A stretch of DNA of 64,000 bases from positions 10,710,914-10,774,913 of the forward strand of contig JAJEKV010000025.1 in NCBI GenBank assembly GCA_021234155.1. Reading direction: 5' to 3'. Below, in pieces: positions 1 through 12,125 of this stretch; the first letter of the stretch is position 1, and each line of letters opens with the position of its first letter. The notes beneath the pieces are model-generated. The model worked only from the letters and a program-made list of their open reading frames with translations, was not told the origin of the DNA and did no database searches. Made by a program: the position numbers and the translations under genes. This DNA is from Isoetes taiwanensis. Its lineage: Eukaryota > Streptophyta > Lycopodiopsida > Isoetales > Isoetaceae.

Positions 1-1694
1 TAGGCTCTGAGGAGTTCTAGGGCAATACTACAGCCTGAAACCCAATGATTCCCTTATTATCTCTTTATTGTGCTCTAGTATGAACACCATATTCCTTATT
101 GACCCAGCGAACAGCCCCTTTATATTTCGTATTATTCCCTTGCAAACACTGAGAACATCTGATTGAATATCCCTTAGCCTCATCATCTCCAGTACCATGA
201 TTACCTTTAAGGCTTAAGGCATTCTTTCAAGGCAGCTGGTATGAAATATTCTTTCATGGCTATTATATTCCTTCAATAGGAATGTTCCTTCAATGTTAAG
301 GAATATATTATATGAATATCTTCAAGTCAATATGAATATTCCTTCACATATAATTATACAGTATCTGCTCAAGGCCATGAAATATTCCCTACACTTCACT
401 CATTATAAAGAATATCCTTCTTAAGGCCATGAATATCTCTTTACCTTAACCTTGTTTTAGACTTTAGTATTAAGTACACAAATGCAATTTGTACTTCTAT
501 TTATGAAAGTGCTCAAAGGTCATAGCCATCAGTTATTATATTGTAGAAGGGTTTTTCATGTATACTGCTACTATCATGTAGGATGATAAATGTCTCATGG
601 CATGATAATGGTCCATAGCCTCATTTCTCGAACCTCTTCTATTTACCCATCTATCTCGCAATCTAATGTTGCGGTTTTGTGAATGGAGCTGTGCTGGCCT
701 CCAGCACTCATGCTAGCACTCTAGCAGCCATAAGATGAATTTAGGGGCAATTTAATTCTAAAACCAACATGTTTTATAACTTAGCTTCTCACCTACTAAA
801 CCAGAAGTACCACAAGAGGTATTATTGTATTTATTAGTAATAATCAACATCCAGAACAATAATTTTAAATCTTAAAGCAAATCAATTAATATAATTTGAA
901 AGCCCAATCAAGTAAATTTGTTTCGACTTGGAATTGCAATACAAGGCTTTAACCGTAAATCAAGATGCTGTTGCTAGCAAGATTTGATGCATCCACAACC
1001 GACGAAGGCCACAAGAAACACTGGCCTGAAGAAGCCTATCTACCCAAGTGACCGGCCGACATGCCTCCTGGATTGGGCACCAAGCAATTGAGCAAATAAT
1101 CTGCTTAGAAACTGTCGCCAAGCGAGGAGGCATATTCATGAGAGTAAACTACTTAGATATAATTCAGATACCACAAAAAGTGTTAGAAATATTAAAGGAA
1201 CATGGAGATGATGCAAGGGAAGGCATAACTTACATCCCGGTTATCCTACTGCAGGACAAGAGCTTCAATATTTGTGCATAAATCCCACTCACAAACCCAC
1301 ATGATATTAAACTGGAAGTTGCAAGCACCCCACTTAAGTTTAAACCAGTTACGCGAAATCGACTTCTAGAGAAGACGAAAATGACACAATTTAGCAGAAA
1401 GAAAAGAAAAGTAACTTATAATATGACACTGATTAAGCTTCTATCTACAGAATCTAAGAGGGTTCAAGATAATGTCAGCAGAGGACCCGACAGCAAACAC
1501 AAAATGGCTGGCCTCAAAAGACAAGTACAAGGATATGATGACGGAATACCAATCCCTTTCATTCCCTGATTTAATCTATTTCTGATTCATGGATCCTTCG
1601 CTTGATTTACCTTTCCTTTTGCTACGGTAGCTTCTTAAACCTTATGGAAGTTGAAGATAAAGATTTCCAAGGCACCCTGGATTAGACAATAAGG
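1..1694. other. AT-rich spacer with no recognisable gene
   Basis: Short ORFs here have no recognisable family and look like chance frames. Between about 180 and 460 the sequence is low-complexity, with many variants of GAATATTCCTTCA and two copies of AAGGCCATGAA (about 373 and 423). I see no RNA gene, convincing promoter or transposon end. Confidence 0.5.
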
Positions 1695-2230
1695 TTACTA
1701 CAGAAATGTGAAAAAGAGAGTGTTCTAGGTATTGAATGGAATTTGAAGATTTATGATCTAACCAAGTCTATTGTAAGGGGTGATAGACTTGAAGAAATGA
1801 TAATAAAAAGGGAAAGTTCAAGAATCCCAAAGGGAGGATAGTTAAAGACATGGTATTCATGGGTTTATACATCAAAGACAAAAAGGATAAAGGTCAAGCC
1901 TATAAATAGGAATCTTAGCTTGCTAATTAGAAATTATCTTCAAGCGAACTCAAAAAGCCAAAAAAGGGCCTCAGAAATATCAACTGCTAGTGCAACTTCG
2001 ATCAGGGTCCCATGGTAATGAATGGTGACAATTAAACTGAAGAATTTTCAGTATACTATCTCGTATTATTCTTATGAGGCTTGCGTATCAATCCGGCTTT
2101 GGAGTTAAGGGAAGTGGAAGATATTGTGAATAGTGAACAAATAATTTTCAATGGCTAGTGAAAGCCATTCCAACATTGATGCAGCTAAACTATTCGCTGT
2201 TCATTGAGATAAGTTAAATATTTGAAAGTA
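1695..2230 (+). repeat. Old LTR-like repeat, left copy
   Basis: This segment matches 5795-6310 in direct orientation, with much divergence. Shared blocks in the same order include GAGAGTGTTC, CCAAGTCTAT, GATAATAAAAA, CAGAAATATCAACT, TATTCTTA-GAGGCTTGCG, GACATTGTGAAT-like and TTGAGATAAGTTA. The two copies enclose decayed Copia pol sequence, so they are best read as the LTRs of one old element. Exact ends and target duplications are not visible. Confidence 0.5.
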
Positions 2231-5200
2231 TAACTTGAATTCATTGCACGAGCCCGGGTTTGAAAATGTCTATTTGAATTTAATAACTTTCAATAGCGTT
2301 TAAAGGAGAAGGTGATTCCATCCGAAACAAAGCACGCACCGTGGAGCTTGAAAACTCTGTGGGTATCTTATTGATGAAGATGCCAAAGTTTCGATCAGTA
2401 CAGGCGATTCAAATGCCGAAGCGATAGTTCGAGGCCGTACAAGGGAAGCAATACCGTGGCCGTTACCGCGATCACCACCGCGTGGAGCCGCAAGGAATGT
2501 GCTAAAGCGAAGGATTATGGAGCCTGTCAATGTGTTTGAGCCGAAATCAAACCCAAATTAAAGAGGTATGAGCCCAAGAAAACAAATATTTGGATCAAGA
2601 GGAAGACCTCAGATAGATGTTAGAAAACATTTTAGAAAGCTTAAGCCATATGAGGAAAGATGAATAAGATGGAAGCTATTTAGAAAAGTTTCATCCGAAA
2701 TGACCCTAGCTGAGTTTTAAACCCTTGAAGTTTGAATGAAGAACACCATTGTTCCGGGCCAGAGTCCCACAAATGTCCAATGGGCTTTCAACTATAAGGA
2801 ACGTCATTCCTCCTAAAATATACTTAGTCATGACGACCCAGAATTAGAATCTGAGCAGAGAGGAATCACCAGTTGATAATCATCCCGCCCAAATCTTTGT
2901 ACAACCCAAATAAAGAAAAGGAACCATCGAAAGAAAACCATGTCATGTTTAGCCATCGGGTCATGACATTGAAGGAGGACGCCCAATGAGACCAAACATC
3001 AGAGAAGAATTAGTCCGCTCCTGGGTGAGTACAAATAAAGAGGCTTCAGGAAAGAAGCAACATCGAGGAGGTTTTGTAGCGAGGAAAACTAGAAACCAAA
3101 ATATGAAGCCATAGTACAAGAGAAGGGAAGAAAATAAATATAAATAAAGAGCCCTCGGAAGCTAAAGCTAGCCGAGGTAAACTTGAAGGATAGCCATCTT
3201 ATCCATGAAAGTATTTTGGAAGCAAACCTATGATACGATTCAGAGAAATGTTTTAAAATTGTAGTTTTTTCGAGTCGATGATGTACACTAGGGAGATGGA
3301 GCTTTGCAAAAACTAGCGACACTGAGTTTTGGAGATTCGATCTCAAAGGGGAAAAGTTGTCTAACCCAAGAAGTGTTTGGTTGTGTGTCAAACTATGTTG
3401 AAATTAATAGTTGACCAAGCGCAGGGCAACGGTTGGAGAAACCTCGAACGTAAACCTTAGCCTGGAAATGAATTAAAGTTTGTTGAAAAAGAGTTGGCAC
3501 CTTGTGGTCTTGATCTGAGCATCCGGCCACCTTAAATGATGAATATGACTTTTAAATACTGGCATGTTTCATTATGCCACACCAATATGCACTAATATGG
3601 AGATGATGGCAAACAAAGGTAATAATAGTTGTTGTTCTAAACATACAAAGACATTATGTATTTTGAGAAGGCATAAGGTTACCATTTAAAACTAACCAGA
3701 TAAAGGAATTCGATCAGTCCACACAGATTTGTGGATCCAGCAAACGTCACTAGCAGCTGGAAATAGACAATTTCATGGACATTCAGTGACGACGGCGGTA
3801 AAGGACTCACGCTAAATGCTTGAAAGTCCAAGGACCGTAATGATGCATCAAAATGGTTTGTTGCGTGAGGTACAACCAAATTGGTGAGGAAGGAAGACGT
3901 GAGCACGATAGAATCAAAATGGCTACTATAGAATTAGCAAACGACTCAGATTTTCTCATCAACCAAATGGAGTGGGCCTAAAGGAAAATAGAAACAATTT
4001 AATATTAGTTTAAGATAAAACACACTCAGATCTAATTTTATCCTGGATGAGGCGAAAAGTCATGAATATGTTCAGAATTTCAGTTACCAAATTCAGCATA
4101 AAGGAGAGCTGCTCAGTAGACAAAGAATAATTTACGATCATTTAAGGGTATATACGTGGCTTTGTAAGGAAACAAGGGAGCCGACAAAAGCTAGATGAAT
4201 AGAAAGTACGGCTAAATATGGCTTAGTTGGATAAGGATCGCAAACCAAAGGCTGGGAGATTATAAGATCCCTAAAAAGAAAATTGTAATCACCGTGATGC
4301 TGTATTTATGGAGCAAGTATTTATTATAAAAGAATTTGCAAAGAAATAGCTACAGAAGTTGAAATTCTATAAAGAAGAGAAAGAGATAAAGAGTTCTCAA
4401 AGGATGTCTACTTGATGATGACAAAGTTAATGGGTGATGACTTCAAACAGTGTCGTAAGTACACTAGTAAATATTATCATCGCAAATTAAAGAATTAATT
4501 ATTTGGAATCCGACCTTTGATAATAAGTCTCAGAAAGGTGTGAAGTCAGGAGCAGGAAATAAAAGTTACCGTAGAACAGGAAACCAAGAAGAAGGAAAAT
4601 AGGGACCAAATGAACTGTAGAAATGAAGTGAAAAGTAATATTCTCGGCTACCATGAAGGGAAATTTACGGTATTTATTACTTGTTTTGAAAACTGTAGGC
4701 ACCGAAAAGAATCGTATATGAAGAAACCCAGCAGGAGAATTCCATCACGATGGATCTCGGTTGATCTCCAATCAAAAATACCATGTGCTTCAGGGATTGA
4801 AGGCAGTACTGCCATGAATTTTGTCAATCTGCTCGTGTGATCTGGAAACAAGCACCTACGCATTTTGGAACAAAAATTAGCGAGAGACAGGCCTGAGAGC
4901 AAGCAAAAAGGAAATAAAAGGAGCAGGAGAATGGCACAAATGCAAGATCGGAAAAGCTAATCTGAAGAAATTTGGTATTGTTTTTGCTGACAAAGAACCC
5001 TTTTGAATCACGCCAAAGTTGGTTTTAATGAGATTCCAAATGATGATCTTGGCACTGGCAGGTTCTGGAACTAGTTTAGTTGATAGGAAATGCCAAAGGC
5101 TAGGGCATCAGAGTCAAAGAATACATGACGGAAAACATGTGCTGGAAAATTTGGCATGAAGGATTTGTAATTTCAGTGATGGCCACCAATAACACCGGAC

Positions 5201-5794
5201 AAGGTGATATCGAGCGTGCTAACCCCGCATAAGAAGAAATGAGGACAGTACCACCTATAGACTCCAATTAATGTGGATGCCATCCCATGCTGCTTAGACT
5301 GCACCCAATTCATATAGTCTCGCAGTGAAACCCACTATAGATATAACTTGAACCCAGAAGGGACATTGAATACAGCCGGAGTATTGAGGTATTTAAAAGG
5401 TAAATAATGGATTTTGATTGGTACAATGACTTGAGCTTACGTGATACTGGGGAGTGATCCCGACTCAAAGGAAAACTACTCGAAAGTTATTTAATGCTAG
5501 GGTGAAGCCCCATTAGAATGTAAAACAAACCAAAGATAGCTTTATCATGCAGAATAATATAACCCTGATAAAATGAGAAGTCGTTGAAAGGAAGACCGAT
5601 GAATGAGTTGATGAAAGCTACCGCTGTTTTGGTGATAATAGTCATAATAGTGTTCAAGAACCAAAGATGAAAGGTCCATAGGAATTGAGACAAGGATTTC
5701 ATACAAGATATGGTAAAACAAATTCCTGGATACGATGCAATATGTTTGGCACAGATGGAACAAAAGGAGATCCCAACAAAAGATAGATCATAAA
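2231..5794 (+). mobile_element. Heavily decayed Copia-type internal region
   Basis: Most of this segment has no readable frame. Near its right end the plus strand still holds Copia RNase H landmarks. At about 5380-5400 it reads VLRYLKG, typical of the conserved block before RNase H. At 5440-5480 a frameshifted stretch corresponds to the W-G-G-D-P-D-S-x-K-(S/T)-T block. At 5520-5560 there is a KQTK-like block matching the usual SKKQ-x-x-ALS motif. Protease, integrase and catalytic RT boxes could not be recognised. The flanking direct repeats support an LTR element about 4.6 kb long. Confidence 0.5.
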
Positions 5795-6310
5795 GACAAG
5801 AGAGGTTGAAGAGAGTGTTCATAGTATTGAAGGAATTTCAGGTGACCATGATCGTCTCCAAGTCTATCTAAGATAGACTCAGTTGTTTCAGATAATAAAA
5901 AGTGTAAAGTTCATGGTCTCAAAGTGAGGGACGGTTGAAATATTGCTTCCAGCTGGGTTATACGTATCGGCGATAAAAGTGACATAAAGATTGCTCATAA
6001 TAGGGAATTAGTTATAGAATTATCTCAGTCAATCAAGAAGCCAAAAGGGCCCCAGAAATATCAACTTTAAACTCCATCATTCTGAAGCATGTAATGACCA
6101 GACAAATTAAACTTCCAAAGACCCTCAGCGGCGGCTGATTATATCTGTAATATTCTTAGAGGCTTGCGATCAACGAACCCTGCTGAGCGTCGGTAGTTAT
6201 GGAATTTTAAAGACATTGTGAATAATGAATGTACTGAATTTTCAATGATTAGAAATATTTTAGTTCAATGATGTTTTAAACTATTCATGTCTTATTGAGA
6301 TAAGTTAGTA
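5795..6310 (+). repeat. Old LTR-like repeat, right copy
   Basis: Direct-repeat partner of 1695-2230 (shared blocks given there). It follows the decayed RNase H region at the distance expected of a 3' LTR. The match stops at TTGAGATAAGTTA in both copies, so the outer boundary lies near 6310. Confidence 0.5.
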
Positions 6311-6689
6311 AAGTATATAGTAACCTCATTTCTATAGAATAATAAATTAAATACAACTCAGTAAATAACCAGGTTATTACCGCCATAAAGATCCACTAAG
6401 TGGTTAAATATTTAGAGTTAGTTGCATGAAGTAAACCCATATGTCCGAGGCAACCAAAGGGAGCCAAAGGGAATAGCCTTGAATATGGAATTCCAGCGGC
6501 CATTCTGTCGCCATTTTCATTATCGATCCAAGATGTTGGTGTCATATTAATAACTGATCCGAAGACAAAACACAAACTGATAATTTCCTGTAATCAAGGG
6601 TTTGAACTTGAAACAAGTGAACTAATGAAGCTGGGCACCCATAACTAAATAAAGGTGTCAGCATCACAAATGGACACAAACCCTCCGGG
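6311..6689. other. Spacer, nothing recognised
   Basis: No ORF, repeat or RNA signature recognised between the old Copia element and the next LTR-type repeat. Confidence 0.4.
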
Positions 6690-7550
6690 TTTGCACCTCC
6701 TTTCCAAATGGTAACGCCTGACCAGCAAATCTGTTGTGAAAGACAACCTGGTAGTTACAAACCTTTCAGTCTAGCACAAAAACTACTACCAACTACTTGT
6801 TTCAAATTTGCCCTTTATTCACACACAAACTAAAGGTTTCAAGATGGCTCAAATTAAATCCTGCTGTACCAAACATAGGAACAATCTCCTGAACTTAGAA
6901 ATAATTTAGTCAACTGGCCAAGCTCATGGAATATTTCCTTATGAAACTTCTACAATGTTCTTAATGATCAATCCTTTGAATTTACCAAATAAAACCTTCT
7001 GAACACCTATTACAGTGATCTCACTGAGCCATGATTGACCAGTACCGAGCCACTTGACCAACCAGATCTAGAAACCAACAAAACTTCTTCAAAGGCAACT
7101 GATACCCAAGGTTAACCTCCACGAGTTCTGCAGGCGTTCATTCTGACGGTGCAGGGAGTGATAGCCGGCCAAGTTTTCCAAGTTAGAGATGCCACAGTTT
7201 TTTCTTTATCCTCCAGGAAGCCCCGTAATTTATTTTCCAATACTTCTCACCATCCCACAGCCTAAGTTGTGAGAACTCTATTCCTATTCAAAACCCATTG
7301 AACCATGGATCCAAAATGAATAAACATTTCATTCTGAATTAACTCAGAATCTAAGTTAGGGTTCTTAAGCAGGCGAAACCTCAAATAACTGTGAAAGGAC
7401 AGTCCCTGCATTTTGGCTTCAACTCCTTTGTTTTGTCAACTCGTGGTTTCTAACAAAACCAATAATTCTCCTTTCTTAGCTTTTAATAGTTGAGAATTGT
7501 TTATTGTGCCCTGAATAGCTAAATTTATTTTCTCAAGTGCCTTGGTAAAA
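6690..7550 (-). repeat. LTR-like repeat of tandem element A (outer copy)
   Basis: This region is a diverged direct repeat of about 11405-12125. Shared blocks are GTAGTTA-AA-CAAACCTTTCA, CTTTATTCACACACAAACT, ATTTCCTTATGAAACTTC, GTGATC, TGATTGACCA, TATCC-CA and CATTGAACCATGG-TCCAAAA-TGAATAAACATTTCATTCT. The partner copy lies next to a PBS-like sequence, which supports the LTR reading. Ends are approximate. Confidence 0.5.
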
Positions 7551-10500
7551 TGTCAAGAATTTTGCTTAGTCAATATTTCATTTTGATATACCCTTGTTCT
7601 GCAAGGATCCTCGATGAATGAATGTTCAATATGCTTGTTCTCTCATGTAAACTGGATTTTAACCAGCAAATGCAGCCCCGAATTATCCCCGGCTGCCGAT
7701 CTCCCCAACGCCTGGGCAACTGCTCGCTATCAATCATCCGGAATTTTTCAAACGTCAACCTCTGGCACCAAAGAAGAAATGGGCTCTCGCCTCGAATTAT
7801 GGCATCGCTTATCGTTATAACCCACCGCCACTGAAATATTGTATACCCCTCAAGGAGCGGATGCAATCTTAATGTAATTATTTGCGTAATCATCCTACCT
7901 TCCACAATTTAGAAGTTTTCTCCCGCACACGCGTAACCAGCGGTCTCTCAAATCTAGCATTGATTGCTTATGAGTTGTTGCAATTCTCAAGTAGGTGAAA
8001 GTAGATGTGGATGGACTTCCAACATCGATTTTGTGTCTTCTTTTGTTAGCCAAATCCGAGGCAAGTGGGATGTAAAGCCTATATGAATAAGTTCCAACAA
8101 CATCCCCTTTCACTTTCACCTACATTATAAGAACATGAAATAGAAGGAACTTATGCACTTTCTAGATTGAAACATGATATTTCCACATGTTTATTTTGAC
8201 TTTCAGCTTTAGTTCTTGCTTTCTTGAAAACTTGCCCATATGCTTTTTCACACAAGTGGAATCATTTGAACCGAGATAAGAAATTTTTGCGCGGTGAGAA
8301 TATGCTCATAGCATTGGCTACTATGATACAAAATCATCCACATAAAAAGCAATGATACAAAAAATTGTCTCCTTTTAAATCAGATGCAACGGGTTTTTTT
8401 AATTTTTCAAACTTCTCGCTGTTCCAAAATGGTAGCGACAAATACCAGTACATTGCAGTGATTCTTTAAGCCAATGTAAAGATTTAACTTCCAATACTAA
8501 ATTTTTGTTTACCTCAAACCTGTATGTAAATGTAAAAAGAACAAAGTCATTTATGCAATACACCCTATCAAATACAACATTAAATTCCAAAGAATGTAAA
8601 TTGCCAAAAAGGACTAAATTCATATGAGTTTACAATAGGAGAATATGTAAATGTAAAGAACAAAGTTCATGTGCAATACACCCTTTGAAATACCAATTCA
8701 GCATTGAATGTTTGTACCAGTCAGAAAAGCACTTGATTCTAACATGTACATTTAAGAAACCACAATGTTTTTCCTTCCCCGCCTTGATAAAAGATTATAT
8801 GTTTGTGCTATCCTTAATGAGTCCAGTACATGATAGCCTTCTTAACTAACCCTTTTATTTTTGCATTCTAAGTACACTCAAATTTTTATGTAATTCATTT
8901 TCTAGAATAGTCATGTGTTGCCTTGAGGTAGGGATTTCTTTCAAAGTCTTCTCGCTCGTCCTTCGGACCATATGAACAATCATGTACAATCAATGTATTA
9001 GTTGTTGGGTCAAATCTTTGAATACAAGACAAAATAAGCTCAATATGTATGACCACAAAATGGTGCACTTCATTATTACCATGGTGGACTATATCGGCAA
9101 TCATTACATTCTGCAAGCATTGTCTCTTTCTTCAATGTCATCCGTATTTGCTAAATCTTTATCATAAGGGCGATTTGAAACACTGGTTTGTTCTTTCCAA
9201 ATCCTTAGTCATATCCTTGATTCTTTGTATTATTCTCATTGAATATGACATCCAAATCCCCATGATGTTTTTCAATGGCAACTTTTAATTCCTTAGAATC
9301 AGCCTTTAAACCATCAAGAAACCCAACCTCCGCCTTTGTCATCAATTTTTCCTTAATAAAACTTGTAAATTCTCCTGCTCTGAATGGGATATCAAATGAT
9401 AATTTTCATAAGGCTTCCAAAACTTGCTTTGGTAACCTACCATTATCTTGGGATGGCACATATATTTTGAATTTGAATCTTTCTAAGAGCATCCCATAAT
9501 TTTGCACAAAGTTTGTCAAAATTGCTCTTATCCTTTCATTACGCGTACTTCAACATATCAATTTCCATTTTGTTCCTTTTTCTCTTTTTTAACTTTGTAA
9601 TTCATCAAGCATGGGGGCATAATCTAAAGTGCCTGAATTTTCTTTTCCCTCCACCTTTTCATCATGTTTTCTCCTGCTATTCTCTACCTCATACAAATTT
9701 AGAAGGCTTGCAAAGCTTTTTCAGAAGACAATATATTTTACATTTTCTACTAAGATCATCGATGAATGCAATCAATCTAAGGATTTGTCTAACCTTAAAT
9801 CTGCAGGGGCCCCAAGTATGGATCAAATTCCAACACCTTGAAACCTTTTGATTCTCATAAGTTTTTCTCAATGGTAATCTTTTAGTTTGCCTATGGCACA
9901 TCCTTCATATATGAACTTCTTCATTGTCATTATAATTTATGGACACCTAATTTCTTCAAGACTTTCGATTATGAAAATGTGTATGGGCCAATCATACAGC
10001 TATAAATCTAAGTTTGTTTCTTGAATGATGTTAACATTGTTTGCTATAAGACCATTCATATTTCCAACTCTCTTTTGCTCGAAATTTCAAGATTCCATTC
10101 AGAAGAACATTACATTCCTTTGAGTCAAATGCAACTTTATATCCTAAGGCACACAAAAAACTTCTATATTGATGTAACATTCTATCCAAATCTTCAGTTG
10201 TAATGTTCTTTGCCTTTGATTTCGCTTAAGGCTCCATTACTAACTTAGTATTTTCTTAGAATTTGTTGAAGACAAATTCTGCAACCCAACGATTTCACCA
10301 ACGATCTTTCACCCAGAATCAACTACAAATGATGAATTGGATCAAGATCATATTGTTCATGAACAATGGCAAAACTTGTTGGATTACCCCATCATCTTGA
10401 CCATCACTTCGCTTTGCCTCTATCTCCTCAAAAATCCGAAGAATAAGGGCTAATTTTTCTTCTTCTTTTTTGGAGCTTGCTCCCTATACCTTTCCAGTAA

Positions 10501-11404
10501 AATTTTTGGAGTAGGACATTTTGCAGCTACATGCCCTCCACACAGCTAAAGCAATTAAACTCCTTATCTCTTTTTAATTTAGACATTCACTTTTGTAATG
10601 CCCTGCGTCATGACATTGATAGGCAGTGACCTTATCCTGCTTCTTAACAAATAAGACTTGTGATTTTCTTGATTTGCTTTTAGAATCTTTTTTGTTCCCA
10701 TTCGCTCTTAGTAAATTTCGGGAATTCTTTAGATCCGCGTTAGTTTTTACAAATAAGGCAAATTTCATTTTCACTAATGACCCTAGAAATCAAGCACCAT
10801 GAAACATTAGAGATAACTGTGGGGTCTCTTTGGAAATCGCCATCATATTATCAAATTTGTTGAAGAACTCAACTCATCTTTTGTTCTTCTAACCTTTAAA
10901 ACCTCCTTTGCTTCTTTTCAAGCAAATATGATGTGGCAAATGTTTTATAGAAGGCAATGGCTTGGCACACACACGTAATCAACTTATAATAGGTTACATG
11001 TTTCTTCTTAGCTTAATATTATTAGGAGGGTGGACCATAACTTTGCAAGAAATTAGAAAATCTGTGCTTCCTTGAGTTTGGCTTGATTTGTTTTTCTTGC
11101 ACTCAATAATGGGGAAAGACGAAAGAGACTCCTTGATCATTGCACTACCCTCATTGCATCAGCCTTCCTCCCTGGTTTGTCCCGCCTCCAAACACAGACA
11201 TGTCACTGAGCCGCCTCACTAAGCCTCCAGTATTATACTACAAGATCGTAGGATCTACCGTACCCCATAAATCTTCCACTCCAATAATAAGTGAATCATG
11301 GCATCTTCCAAACTTGGAAAGCCAGCCCACCCTTGTAGACCTCCACCCATTCAAGGTTAGCCCAAATCTACTAGACATTGTTATTGGCCTCGATACTAAT
11401 CGCT
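7551..11404 (-). mobile_element. Decayed Copia-type element A, internal region
   Basis: Read on the minus strand, 11140-11385 matches the antisense of the gag start of the intact Copia at 20.5-21.0 kb; for example CTTGTAGACCTCCACC and AATCTACTAGACATT recur. At 10570-10640 the minus strand encodes a damaged gag zinc knuckle, CHDAGHYKSEC, whose first cysteine has become alanine. At 11383-11396 the plus strand has a decayed antisense PBS (compare GCTCTGATACCAA). The remainder, 7551-10250, is diverged from 12.1-15.0 kb but clearly homologous to it and has no recognisable RT. No frame is intact. It is related to, but not the same family as, the 16.5-21.6 kb element because the LTRs differ. Confidence 0.5.
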
Positions 11405-12125
11405 AGAAATGTATAACTTCGGTAGTTATAATTCTTCAAACCTTTCAACAATGTCTAGCATAAAAAACGACTTCAATAACTACTTGTTCTCAATTGTCTT
11501 TATTCACACACAAACTTGGGAGCCAAGAGATGGTCACTAATCCCAAGTAAAACAAACAAGTAGAAATAATCTCCCTTGAACTAGAAATAATCTAGCTTCA
11601 ATCTAATAAGCTCATAATATTTCCTTATGAAACTTCACAATGTCTCTAATAGATCAACTTTAATTTACTCAAATAAACCTTTGAACACCATTATAGTGAT
11701 CTTTAATGCTACGTGATTGACCAAAGCATCAGAGCTAATTTGACCAACCGGCCAATCTTTAGGAAATCCTCAATACGAAACTTTCAAAGGTAATCGATAC
11801 CTACAAGTTAACTCCTCCATCATTCTTATATGTTCATTTCTCGGCCACAAGCAGGGGAGGATAGCTGGTCAAGTTTTCTGCTAAAGTTAGAGATGTCGCG
11901 TTCTTTCTTTATCCCACATGATGCTCGCTTCTAAATATCGGCTCCTTTCAATTATCCCACAGGCTTGTTGTGAGAAATCGGGCCTTTGTTCAAACCATTG
12001 AACCATGGGTCCAAAAATGAATAAACATTTCATTCTTGAATTAACCTTTAGACCCAAGTTAGGCTCAAGTAGAAGAAACTCCGCAACACCGTAGAAGATA
12101 GTCCCAGACTTTGGTCAACCTTGGT
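11405..12125 (-). repeat. Shared middle LTR-like repeat of tandem elements A and B
   Basis: This copy repeats 6690-7550 and sits between the two homologous internal regions. It begins near TGTATAACTTCGGTAG, right after the decayed PBS of element A. Only one LTR separates A from B, the pattern expected when LTR elements recombine through their LTRs. Confidence 0.5.

Noticed and set aside
7570-8119. Short ORFs on both strands in element A
   Set aside because: They fall in non-coding repeat sequence duplicated at 12.5-12.9 kb and are not conserved as protein between the two copies.
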